5,150 nt of DNA from Kiritimatiellia bacterium (GCA_028822745.1 JAPKCZ010000192.1:1-5150), one strand, 5' to 3'; numbered from the stretch's first letter, positions 1 through 5,150 are shown. The notes: generated by a model from the sequence alone, not told the origin. Translations and numbers: made by a program.

Positions 1-81
1 CTCTTGTGAAATAAGTACGCAGGGCAGAGCCACTAAGCTCAGTACGTAAATTGCCCATGCAAGTCTTCTATGTAGCAACAT
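1..81 (-). CDS. N-terminus of an exported protein, probably the PilQ/Amuc_1098-type outer-membrane secretin (partial, cut by window edge)
   Basis: An ATG at 81-79 opens a frame that stays open to base 1, giving 27 residues that begin MLLHRRLAWAIYVLSL and end VLISQE. This is a classic export signal: a short basic head (H4, R5, R6) followed by a hydrophobic core (about residues 8-24). A good ribosome binding site (AGGAGA, 9 nt upstream of the ATG) supports the start. There is no lipobox, because proline precedes the only cysteine, so signal peptidase I cleavage just after the visible part is more likely than a lipoprotein. No family domain is visible. The identity rests on position: in Akkermansia the gene after the Amuc_1099 homologue is the secretin-like Amuc_1098, and in classical pilMNOPQ operons pilQ also comes last. 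The gene reading is fairly secure; the secretin assignment is inference. Confidence 0.65.
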   Translation of the reverse strand, partial: MLLHRRLAWAIYVLSLVALPCVLISQE

Positions 82-90
82 CAGCAAGAA

Positions 91-96
91 TCTCCT
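91..96 (-). promoter_or_regulatory. Ribosome binding site of the last, partial gene
   Basis: AGGAGA lies 9 nt upstream of the ATG at 81-79 on the minus strand. It decides the start of a gene of which only 27 codons are visible. This gene is separated from its upstream neighbour by 51 nt, unlike the overlapping genes before it, so it needs its own site. Confidence 0.65.
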
Positions 97-98
97 GG

Positions 99-115
99 AT
101 TTCCAAAGGGGAAAT
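99..115 (-). other. Small hairpin in the spacer just upstream of the secretin ribosome binding site
   Basis: On the minus strand ATTTCC, a five-base loop CCTTT, and GGAAAT form a perfect 6-bp stem. It ends two bases before the AGGAGA ribosome binding site. There is no following T-run, so it is not a standard terminator. It could influence translation or mRNA stability at the only real gap in the operon, but a short AU-containing stem like this may also be chance. Confidence 0.25.
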
Positions 116-132
116 AAGGCAGGGAACGACAA

Positions 133-1200
133 CTACTCACAGTCGCCTTTAATCTCCATGTCTTTTTCGTCATTAGCCCCCCAAATTACTATTTTTCGGC
201 TTTCTGTGTCAATGCTTTTAACAGTGTAGGTGCGTCCAAGCAGCTCGAATTTGTCGCCTACCTCTGTAACGGAATACGTTTTATCGCCTTCACTGAATCG
301 TATGGTGACTTCATGCTCGACGTGATCACGAGCGCTACCCATCGTCAATTCAATGAGCTGCTTGCCCTTTTGCAACGTGAGGATTGATGTGTCGATTTTG
401 CGTGGAATTCCGTTAATAACCTTTTTCTCGATGACTTGCTTGAATTTGACAATTCTGAACTTACCAGCGTTTTCGCCAACGTATTCACCCAATTTCTTAA
501 AATAGGTTTGACCGCCACGCCGTGAATTGACGGCATAGATAAATTTCCCGCCCGCTCCGGTTTTGGAGTAGGACTTAAACAATAAACTAAACGGTTTTGT
601 TTTAACGTCTGCAATGCAAAGCTTTATGGCAATCGGTGGATAGTCTGTATTATCCTTGGGATTCGTGCTCCGCCCTATCAATTCGCGCGCATTAAACTCT
701 TCAAGATTTGTAAAAAAGTCCGAATCCGAATCCAGGCCGGCATCAGCAGGATCCTTGGGGTCGAGCCCGTACGTCAACTCCCACGTGTCGCTCATACCAT
801 CTTCATCGAAGTCTTCAGGCGGTGGGAGCGAGTTCGTGGGTTGATGCGTGCCACAATAGTCACAAGTGTTTACAGCGAAAGCAATGGGGAAACGACATTC
901 TGTGCACCAAACACGTTCCTCCGGCAGAAATACAGTGTTTGAATAGGCCGGAATTTGATTGGGTAGGTTCAAATCCGCCAAAGCAGCTTCATAAATCGTG
1001 ATTTCAACATCAGGTGCCGTTGGGTGCGGAATCGCGATTTGTCGAATTTTATTCGAAAAATCGCGTTCTAACTCATCCATGGTCGCCGTTTTGTAGCCCA
1101 CAAAAATGACAGAGCCAATGAGCGCTGAAAATGCAAGAACCGCAACGACCTTGTCGTAGTAGGTTTTGACAACTGTTCCTATGCGTCCCACGCCTTTCAT
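133..1200 (-). CDS. Amuc_1099-type pilus-system protein: membrane anchor, zinc-ribbon-like knuckle, calcium-type DxDxDG segment, PilP-like domain
   Basis: The protein has 355 residues. Residues 17-36 form one membrane segment after a short basic head, so the bulk is probably periplasmic. Residues 99-116 carry two CxxC pairs (C99/C102 and C113/C116), a zinc-ribbon-like knuckle. Residues 130-141 form a DxDxDGxxD loop of the thrombospondin type 3/dockerin kind (D130, D132, D134, G135, D138), and residues 157-168 a second, degenerate loop. From about 214 to 278 the pattern 'Y, basic, G-E-Y-V-G-E-N-x-G-K, then I/L-x-L' resembles the beta domain of PilP/GspC that contacts the secretin; a shorter similar beta unit follows at about 282-340. 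PilP is usually a lipoprotein, whereas this one is membrane-anchored. The start overlaps the preceding stop as ATGA and has a strong GGAGGT site. The position between the PilO-like gene and the putative secretin fits a PilP role. Family membership rests on synteny and architecture; the PilP role is inference. Confidence 0.75.
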   Translation of the reverse strand: MKGVGRIGTVVKTYYDKVVAVLAFSALIGSVIFVGYKTATMDELERDFSNKIRQIAIPHPTAPDVEITIYEAALADLNLPNQIPAYSNTVFLPEERVWCTECRFPIAFAVNTCDYCGTHQPTNSLPPPEDFDEDGMSDTWELTYGLDPKDPADAGLDSDSDFFTNLEEFNARELIGRSTNPKDNTDYPPIAIKLCIADVKTKPFSLLFKSYSKTGAGGKFIYAVNSRRGGQTYFKKLGEYVGENAGKFRIVKFKQVIEKKVINGIPRKIDTSILTLQKGKQLIELTMGSARDHVEHEVTIRFSEGDKTYSVTEVGDKFELLGRTYTVKSIDTESRKIVIWGANDEKDMEIKGDCE

Positions 1201-2150
1201 TCCGTTTTCACCTCCACGAACTGAAAGACGTTCAATTCCATCGAAATTTCCATAGGAACTTCATGACCATGACCGCTAACGATTCGGCGATAACGCGACG
1301 GAAATAGACGCCCTTGGTCGTCCACTTCGACCTCTTGCTCCTCGGGGTCCAAGGGCGCTTCCTCGGAGCCGAGCGACGTCTTTCCAGCTTCAGGAATCAG
1401 GTCTTCATGAACATCAGCTTGCGGTTTCGTATACTGAATGGTACCGACCGACATGAACAGTTGGTTGGATGCAATTCGGTTCATCACGTCGAAAAAGGCA
1501 TCTTCAGTTGCTGAAAATTCAAATTTGAAGCGTAACTTTCCATATAAGTCACCTTCCTTGAGCTCGCCCGCACTGGAATTTGCGCCCGTCAATGCCATTT
1601 CTTTGCGTGACCCCTCAAAGACCTCCCTTGTAATCCCTTTTAAATGCGTAATGTGCGCGTCAAACAGAATGCCACAGACACGGTCAACGACCGCCAGCTG
1701 TTTCGCCAACCTAGACACGTGCCCGGGCTGCGGAAGCTCGCTGCCCTCGGTGAGGTAGCGGCTGAAACCAAAAAAGAAATTTTCAGAAACGACGCCGGCA
1801 CCACCTGTGCGGGTCAATTGCGTGACCGTCCGACCTAATAGCCGCCTGAATTTAGACGGCGTACGCATATCAAGATTCAGCTGACCTTCCGCCGCCGTGC
1901 TCGACAGAGTTTTTAGCCAGGAACGTAGCACTTCACCATTTTTTAGTTCAATCTGAACATTTTCTTCACTAGGAAACGGATCGCCCGACGACAAGGCCTC
2001 GAGCCGAACCTGCTTCGCCTTCGTGCTCTGTTCGACCTTTTTAAGCTTTGAATGACTCAGGAACAGCAGCACGGCGCAGCCGACGATCAATGCGCCCGCT
2101 ACCGAGGCGCCAATCATGAAAATAAGTTGTGTTTTGTTTTTCATGATCAT
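1197..2150 (-). CDS. Amuc_1100-type pilus-like protein (PilO-like, single-pass inner-membrane)
   Basis: The protein has 317 residues, the same length as I recall for Akkermansia Amuc_1100. It has a basic N-terminus, a membrane segment at about 9-31, a short charged helix (about 33-52, likely coiled coil) and a soluble periplasmic part. Two features match Amuc_1100 as I remember it: a central stretch with FGF at 127-129 followed by a long helix with paired hydrophobics (about 143-165), and a C-terminus with alternating hydrophobics, EISMELNVFQF (301-311). An acidic, low-complexity linker lies at about 247-279. Amuc_1100 is known as an abundant surface-associated protein with host immune effects through TLR2; its fold and gene position are PilO-like. 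The start overlaps the pilMN stop as TGATG with no clear ribosome binding site, so translation is probably coupled; M3 (ATG at 2144) is an alternative start. The family call is good; the PilO role is inferred from gene order and topology. Confidence 0.8.
   Translation of the reverse strand: MIMKNKTQLIFMIGASVAGALIVGCAVLLFLSHSKLKKVEQSTKAKQVRLEALSSGDPFPSEENVQIELKNGEVLRSWLKTLSSTAAEGQLNLDMRTPSKFRRLLGRTVTQLTRTGGAGVVSENFFFGFSRYLTEGSELPQPGHVSRLAKQLAVVDRVCGILFDAHITHLKGITREVFEGSRKEMALTGANSSAGELKEGDLYGKLRFKFEFSATEDAFFDVMNRIASNQLFMSVGTIQYTKPQADVHEDLIPEAGKTSLGSEEAPLDPEEQEVEVDDQGRLFPSRYRRIVSGHGHEVPMEISMELNVFQFVEVKTE
1210..1215 (-). promoter_or_regulatory. Strong ribosome binding site for the Amuc_1099-type gene
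   Basis: GGAGGT sits 9 nt upstream of the ATG at 1200-1198, inside the last codons of the Amuc_1100-type gene. It is one of the two best Shine-Dalgarno matches in the operon and fixes the start, although the gene already overlaps its neighbour by ATGA. This suggests re-initiation is reinforced by direct ribosome loading. Confidence 0.65.
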
Positions 2151-3799
2151 CAGCGCGCCGTCATCGGTTTTTCGAGATGAACGTTTAACGTAAACTCGCG
2201 CAACCAGCCATTTTGCATGCGCTGCGTTTTGAGCTTCGTTTCATCGGAAAAGAAAAGAGAGGCCCGCAAGCGGTCGCGAAAAACTTCAGCTGTCGTCTGA
2301 TCCGCTGAATCGTAGGCTTTCAGAGAGTCCTCGAAGCCGGACGCCTTGAGCTCAAAGGACGCAAAAGGCTTCGCTTGCGATAATTTTGGTGTAATTCGCG
2401 TGACCCACATGCCCGGCAGCAAGCTATCGTGAACCGACGTAACCATCTCCAGCCAAAGCGTTTTGCTTTCAATCAGATTCGTTAGGTCGTTGACTTTGGC
2501 GCTGACCGCAGCGTTCTGATTGCGCACCGCGTGGAGTTTGTTCGCCGTGTCCTCGGTGCTTTTGACGCGTTCGGAAATCTCGCTTAACTGTTTCTGCCGT
2601 AAATCAATGGTGCGCGACTCGAGGCACCACAAGGCGATCAACGCTCCCAGAACGACAAGCACCGAACCAGCAAAATACGGAAGCCGGCCACGAAAGGTTT
2701 TTAATGCCACCAGATCAGGGGGCATTAGATTGATTTTCATTCGGCAGAACGGCGTGTTTCGAAGGGCCAGACCCACAACTTCACCGAGCAAATGAATATC
2801 CTCTTCAACACCCTGTACATTCGGACCTACGTTTACGCTCGTAAACGGATTCAGATATTCAACAGGTACGCCCAACTTTTCTTCGAAAAAGGTGTCCGTG
2901 TTCTCCATAACGGAGCTGCCACCTGACAAAAGCACGCGATCTGGCGGGTTCCCGCCCTGCTGCGAACGGTAAAAATTGATCGATCGGTTTACTTCGGCGT
3001 GAAGGCGCGTAACGACATTGCGTACGATTTTAGATATACGGGCGGCCGTTTCGTCGTCGGGGCCTTCATAAACGCCGCCCAAGCCAACGCGCGCATGCTC
3101 TTTCTTGAGCACTTCGGCCTCGGCGAACGGTATGTCGAACTGTTTCGCTATTTCGAGCGTGATGGTGTTGCCCGAAACAGGCACACTGCGACTGAAAACA
3201 CGATCTTGCTCAACAAAAACAAGATTTGAGGACCGAGCCCCAAAATCCAGAATCATCGTGCATCCCTCGTCGTTACCGTAATTGTAACAAGCTGCATTAT
3301 ACAGCGCAAGCGGCGCTGCATCAACGACTTCTGGCTCCAATCGTGCCGCGCCAACGCTGTGCGTCAGCGCGGTGACGTTGTCGATTTTCGCCGCCACGAG
3401 CATGACATTGGTCTCATCCGTATCTGAGCCCCCAAGCAATTGGTAGTCCCAAACAACTTCATTGATAGGAAAAGGAACGTTCTGCTCGGCTTCGTACTGA
3501 ATAATCTGACGCAGTTTGTCGCGCGCCACAGGCGGCAGCTTCACGAAACGGGGAAAAACAGTCTGTCCCGAAATGGTCATCAGTAGGGGCGCGGGACGGA
3601 TGCCGTGCTCGCGCATGACATCACGAAGCGTGGACGCAATGATGGCAGAGGAGTGCTGGTCGCGATCGGGATCAATTTCAAGATGCCCAATGCCATAGTT
3701 CAGCATGATGGGCCCTGACCCCTTTTCGGTCAGGAATTCGGCCACCACGACCTTGCTTGCGCCGACATCTACGGCAAGAATGCGCCTAGGTTTCGCCAC
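2150..3799 (-). CDS. PilM-PilN fusion (Amuc_1101-type PilM-like pilus complex protein with a C-terminal PilN-like part)
   Basis: The protein has 549 residues, against about 350-380 for an ordinary PilM. Residues 1-350 are an actin/FtsA-like ATPase fold: phosphate-1 motif VDVGASKVVVAEF (10-22), the PilM segment VKLPPVARDKLRQIIQYEAE (86-105), phosphate-2 motif LDFGARSSNLVF (184-195), a segment AEAEVLKKEHA (226-236), and the adenosine motif VLLSGGSSVMENTD (289-302). Then comes MKINLMPP (354-361), which matches the N-terminal peptide by which PilN normally docks onto PilM. After it come a membrane helix (373-393), a probable coiled coil (about 396-445) and a periplasmic domain with WLEMVTSVHDSLLPGMWVTRI (449-469), as in PilN. 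PilM should sit in the cytoplasm and PilN project into the periplasm. The start is GTG at 3799, overlapping the previous stop as TAGTG, with GAGG 10 nt upstream. No frameshift is needed; this is one open frame. Confidence 0.9.
   Translation of the reverse strand: MAKPRRILAVDVGASKVVVAEFLTEKGSGPIMLNYGIGHLEIDPDRDQHSSAIIASTLRDVMREHGIRPAPLLMTISGQTVFPRFVKLPPVARDKLRQIIQYEAEQNVPFPINEVVWDYQLLGGSDTDETNVMLVAAKIDNVTALTHSVGAARLEPEVVDAAPLALYNAACYNYGNDEGCTMILDFGARSSNLVFVEQDRVFSRSVPVSGNTITLEIAKQFDIPFAEAEVLKKEHARVGLGGVYEGPDDETAARISKIVRNVVTRLHAEVNRSINFYRSQQGGNPPDRVLLSGGSSVMENTDTFFEEKLGVPVEYLNPFTSVNVGPNVQGVEEDIHLLGEVVGLALRNTPFCRMKINLMPPDLVALKTFRGRLPYFAGSVLVVLGALIALWCLESRTIDLRQKQLSEISERVKSTEDTANKLHAVRNQNAAVSAKVNDLTNLIESKTLWLEMVTSVHDSLLPGMWVTRITPKLSQAKPFASFELKASGFEDSLKAYDSADQTTAEVFRDRLRASLFFSDETKLKTQRMQNGWLREFTLNVHLEKPMTAR
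2153..2740 (-). other. PilN-like region of the fusion, beginning at an internal ATG (M354)
   Basis: Codons 354-549 of the fusion read as a complete PilN on their own: MKINLMPP, a short basic cytoplasmic stretch, one membrane helix (373-393), a coiled coil and a periplasmic alpha/beta domain. Classical PilN proteins start with a near-identical INLLP-type peptide a few residues from their Met and are about 180-200 residues long, against 196 here. The ATG at 2740-2738 has no visible ribosome binding site, so it is more likely a fossil of the ancestral pilN start than an active one. Confidence 0.7.
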
Positions 3800-4485
3800 T
3801 ATCGGATAACCTCGTGCGTATCCGTATTAACAAGCTCGAACGGCGTACTCGCGCGATCCAGGAGATAGCCGTCGCGTACCGTGACAAAATCGCTTTGCAG
3901 GACAGCGTCGTTCTTGTACCAGTCCGCTTTGACCTGATTACGCATCGACGGGTCCAATTCATCCACTTGGTCAACAACTTCGCCTGCGACCAGAAATTCA
4001 ATATGAACAACGGCCGGAAGTCCATAACGCTCAACAGTTCGTGGGCGCAAATAGGCGGCAGCCAGATGCCCACGATCTTGCGCAACGTCTAGATAATCGA
4101 CGGTTTGGCGAAAAACACTGTACACCGGATTGCCGTCGACCGTCTCCACGGTCATGACGTGAAATTTCACAGTCAGCAAGTCGATCCATTCGGGGGCGGT
4201 ATCGTATTCGACCTCAATTTTCGACCATTCTCGCGGACGACCGCCTGTTCGCGGCACGTTGCTCCGAAATTCGGGCGTCTGCACAAGGGTCTTACGACCA
4301 ATGACGCGTTCCTGACGCACCTTGAGTACCTGACGCGGAGCGGTCGCCGCCTTTGCTGCTGCGGCAGCCTTAGCGGCCTTAGAGCCCGGCCGATAGGTCT
4401 GTGCCAGTAGCGAATCCAATGCACCCAACCCAAAAAACGCCACCAGTGCCGAAAGACAGACGGTCTTCATTCTCGCGTTTCGCAT
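3799..4485 (-). CDS. Amuc_1102-type exported pilus-cluster protein
   Basis: The protein has 228 residues. Residues 1-28 form a signal peptide: basic head with R2, R5 and K7, a hydrophobic core at about 8-27, and LLA before QT as a likely signal peptidase I site. There is no lipobox. An Ala/Lys-rich, probably flexible stretch (about 36-50) follows. The rest (about 85-228) is predicted beta-rich, with WSKIEVEYDTAPEWIDLLTV (87-106), a proline-bounded YLRPRT (145-150) and an FLVAGEVVDQVDEL strand region (164-177). This resembles Amuc_1102 of Akkermansia, reported as a pilus-like protein with an immunoglobulin-like fold. It heads the operon and its stop overlaps the GTG of the PilM-PilN gene. The ATG at 4485 is preferred over M6 (ATG at 4470) because GGAGGA lies 6 nt upstream. 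Biochemical function is unknown; a periplasmic or surface role with the pilus-like complex is inferred. Confidence 0.75.
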   Translation of the reverse strand: MRNARMKTVCLSALVAFFGLGALDSLLAQTYRPGSKAAKAAAAAKAATAPRQVLKVRQERVIGRKTLVQTPEFRSNVPRTGGRPREWSKIEVEYDTAPEWIDLLTVKFHVMTVETVDGNPVYSVFRQTVDYLDVAQDRGHLAAAYLRPRTVERYGLPAVVHIEFLVAGEVVDQVDELDPSMRNQVKADWYKNDAVLQSDFVTVRDGYLLDRASTPFELVNTDTHEVIR

Positions 4486-4654
4486 GACACTTCCTCCACT
4501 GATCGACGTTAAATGAACTCAAGATATCAGAACGTATCCTATACTAGACAATGCATCCGTCACGAAAAAAAAGTCGACCTATTCCGCTCTTTCTGATCTG
4601 CATGGAATTGGGTGGCGAACAATAACGCTAGCGCGACATCAGCACAACACGCTC
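4486..4654 (-). promoter_or_regulatory. Intergenic gap between lactonase and pilus-like operon; probable operon promoter
   Basis: This 169-nt gap is the only sizeable non-coding stretch before the overlapping genes, so the operon promoter is expected here. Two weak sigma-70-like pairs can be read on the minus strand: GTGACG (4563-4558), 16 nt, TAGGAT (4541-4536); and TTGTCT (4551-4546), 17 nt, GATATC (4528-4523). Each keeps only three or four consensus bases per box. An eight-T run on the minus strand (4572-4565) lies just upstream of both and could act like an AT-rich upstream element. A small dyad GTAT-CCT-ATAC (4534-4544) overlaps the candidates. The location is reasonable; the exact boxes are uncertain. 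Confidence 0.35.
4492..4497 (-). promoter_or_regulatory. Ribosome binding site for the first gene of the pilus-like operon
   Basis: GGAGGA with a 6-nt spacer precedes the ATG at 4485-4483. It favours this start over the in-frame ATG at 4470, which has no comparable site. Confidence 0.65.
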
Positions 4655-5150
4655 TCACCGACCCCAAACAAGGCAAACAGGCATGGATACAGTGATGCAA
4701 GATCCGGTCTCGCTCAATATTCCAGTCGAGGCCTCGCGGGCGAAAACCACCACATTGTCACCCTCCATATTGGCAACCAATAAATATCGCCCTGAAGGGT
4801 CGAGCGAGAAATGCCGCGGGTGCGACCCGCCGCACGGCACACATTGGACCTTCGTCAACGCCCCGGAAACCTCCTCGTAAGCAAAAACAACAATGCTATC
4901 GTGCCCACGGTTCGACCCATAGACATAGCGCCCATCGGGCGATACCTCAATGTGAGCACAGGTGCTGTCGCCATGAAAATCCTCCGGCAGCGTCTTCGCG
5001 ACAGAGACGGGATGCAGCGCACCACATTCCGAATCGAAACGATACGTTACAACAGTGTTATCAAGCTCGTTGATAACAAAAGCATCAACGCCGTTGGGAT
5101 GAAACGTCATGTGACGCGGCCCAGCCCCCGATGCGGTCTCCACCCAGGGC
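4655..5150 (-). CDS. Lactonase family beta-propeller protein, 6-phosphogluconolactonase type (C-terminal part, 5' end outside window)
   Basis: The last 164 codons are visible, ending in TGA at 4657-4655; the family is usually about 340-390 residues, so roughly half is present. Propeller blades repeat the pattern 'PRH - hydrophobic - P-x-G - Y/A-hydrophobic-V - N': GPRHMTFHPNG with VINELDNTVVTYRFD, then HIEVSPDGRYVYGSNRGHDS, then HPRHFSLDPSGRYLLVANME, closing with SMPVCLVW. This fits the YbhE/Pgl lactonase family, whose characterised members hydrolyse 6-phosphogluconolactone in the oxidative pentose phosphate pathway. Many members have other or unknown substrates, so the reaction is not proven. 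A GTG at 5143 could be mistaken for a start, but the frame continues upstream (Pro-Trp before it) and a start there would remove half the propeller. It lies in the same direction as the pilus-like genes but 169 nt away, and is probably an unrelated neighbour. Confidence 0.88.
   Translation of the reverse strand, partial: PWVETASGAGPRHMTFHPNGVDAFVINELDNTVVTYRFDSECGALHPVSVAKTLPEDFHGDSTCAHIEVSPDGRYVYGSNRGHDSIVVFAYEEVSGALTKVQCVPCGGSHPRHFSLDPSGRYLLVANMEGDNVVVFAREASTGILSETGSCITVSMPVCLVWGR

Noticed and set aside
4340..4380. GCN-rich stretch as a tandem DNA repeat
   Set aside because: It encodes the Ala/Lys-rich segment after the signal peptide; the codons vary and there is no regular repeated unit at the DNA level.
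3786..4410. Several open frames of 86 to 101 codons on both strands overlapping the Amuc_1102-type gene
   Set aside because: They are rich in Arg and Ser or lack any domain pattern, have no matching ribosome binding sites, and are explained as shadows of the real coding frame with its signal peptide and conserved beta-rich domain.
4558..4600. Eight-T run on the minus strand after the lactonase gene as a rho-independent terminator
   Set aside because: No GC-rich stem with a loop precedes the T run; the adjacent GTCGAC is a loopless palindrome. It lies too close to the likely operon promoter and is better seen as an AT-rich tract.
4626..4633. Palindrome CGCTAGCG as an operator or terminator stem
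   Set aside because: Only 8 bp, with no loop and no extension on either side; chance is sufficient.
5141..5143. GTG as the start of the lactonase gene
   Set aside because: The frame continues upstream to the window edge and the protein would lose about half of its beta-propeller. The gene is simply truncated by the window.
1..5150. Defence system, CRISPR array, prophage or insertion sequence
   Set aside because: No direct repeats with spacers, transposase, integrase, nuclease or phage-like proteins are visible; all long genes are explained by the pilus-like operon and the lactonase.

Overview
The window looks like chromosomal DNA from a member of the PVC group, most likely Verrucomicrobiota (possibly a related lineage such as Kiritimatiellota; the class cannot be fixed by eye). 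The main reason is a five-gene, minus-strand cluster that matches, in order and protein character, the Akkermansia muciniphila pilus-like locus Amuc_1102 -> 1101 -> 1100 -> 1099 -> 1098. That locus includes the well-known outer-surface protein Amuc_1100. A DxDxDG calcium motif of the kind common in PVC proteins supports the placement.

Layout, read in the direction of transcription (right to left). (1) 5150-4655: the C-terminal part of a beta-propeller lactonase (6-phosphogluconolactonase type), whose start lies outside the window. (2) 4654-4486: a 169-nt gap that probably holds the promoter of the pilus operon. (3) 4485-3799: a small exported protein of the Amuc_1102 type. (4) 3799-2150: a PilM-like actin-fold ATPase fused to a PilN-like membrane protein. 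(5) 2150-1197: an Amuc_1100-type, PilO-like bitopic protein. (6) 1200-133: an Amuc_1099-type bitopic protein with a four-cysteine zinc-ribbon-like knuckle, a DxDxDG calcium-type segment and a PilP-like beta domain. (7) 81-1: the first 27 codons of a further exported protein, by position the PilQ/Amuc_1098-type secretin, cut by the window edge.

Genes 3 to 6 overlap by 1, 1 and 4 nt (TAGTG, TGATG, ATGA), so they form a tightly coupled operon. The last gene follows after 51 nt with its own ribosome binding site. Read as a machine, this is a divergent pilMNOPQ alignment complex. PilM is tethered directly to PilN. The PilO-like and PilP-like proteins continue from the inner membrane into the periplasm, and a secretin should form the outer-membrane channel. 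The exported first gene product is an extra component not found in the classical pilMNOPQ set. No RNA genes, CRISPR arrays, insertion sequences or phage genes were seen. The points of most interest are the PilM-PilN fusion with what looks like a relic PilN start codon inside it, and the metal-site and PilP-like architecture of the Amuc_1099-type protein.
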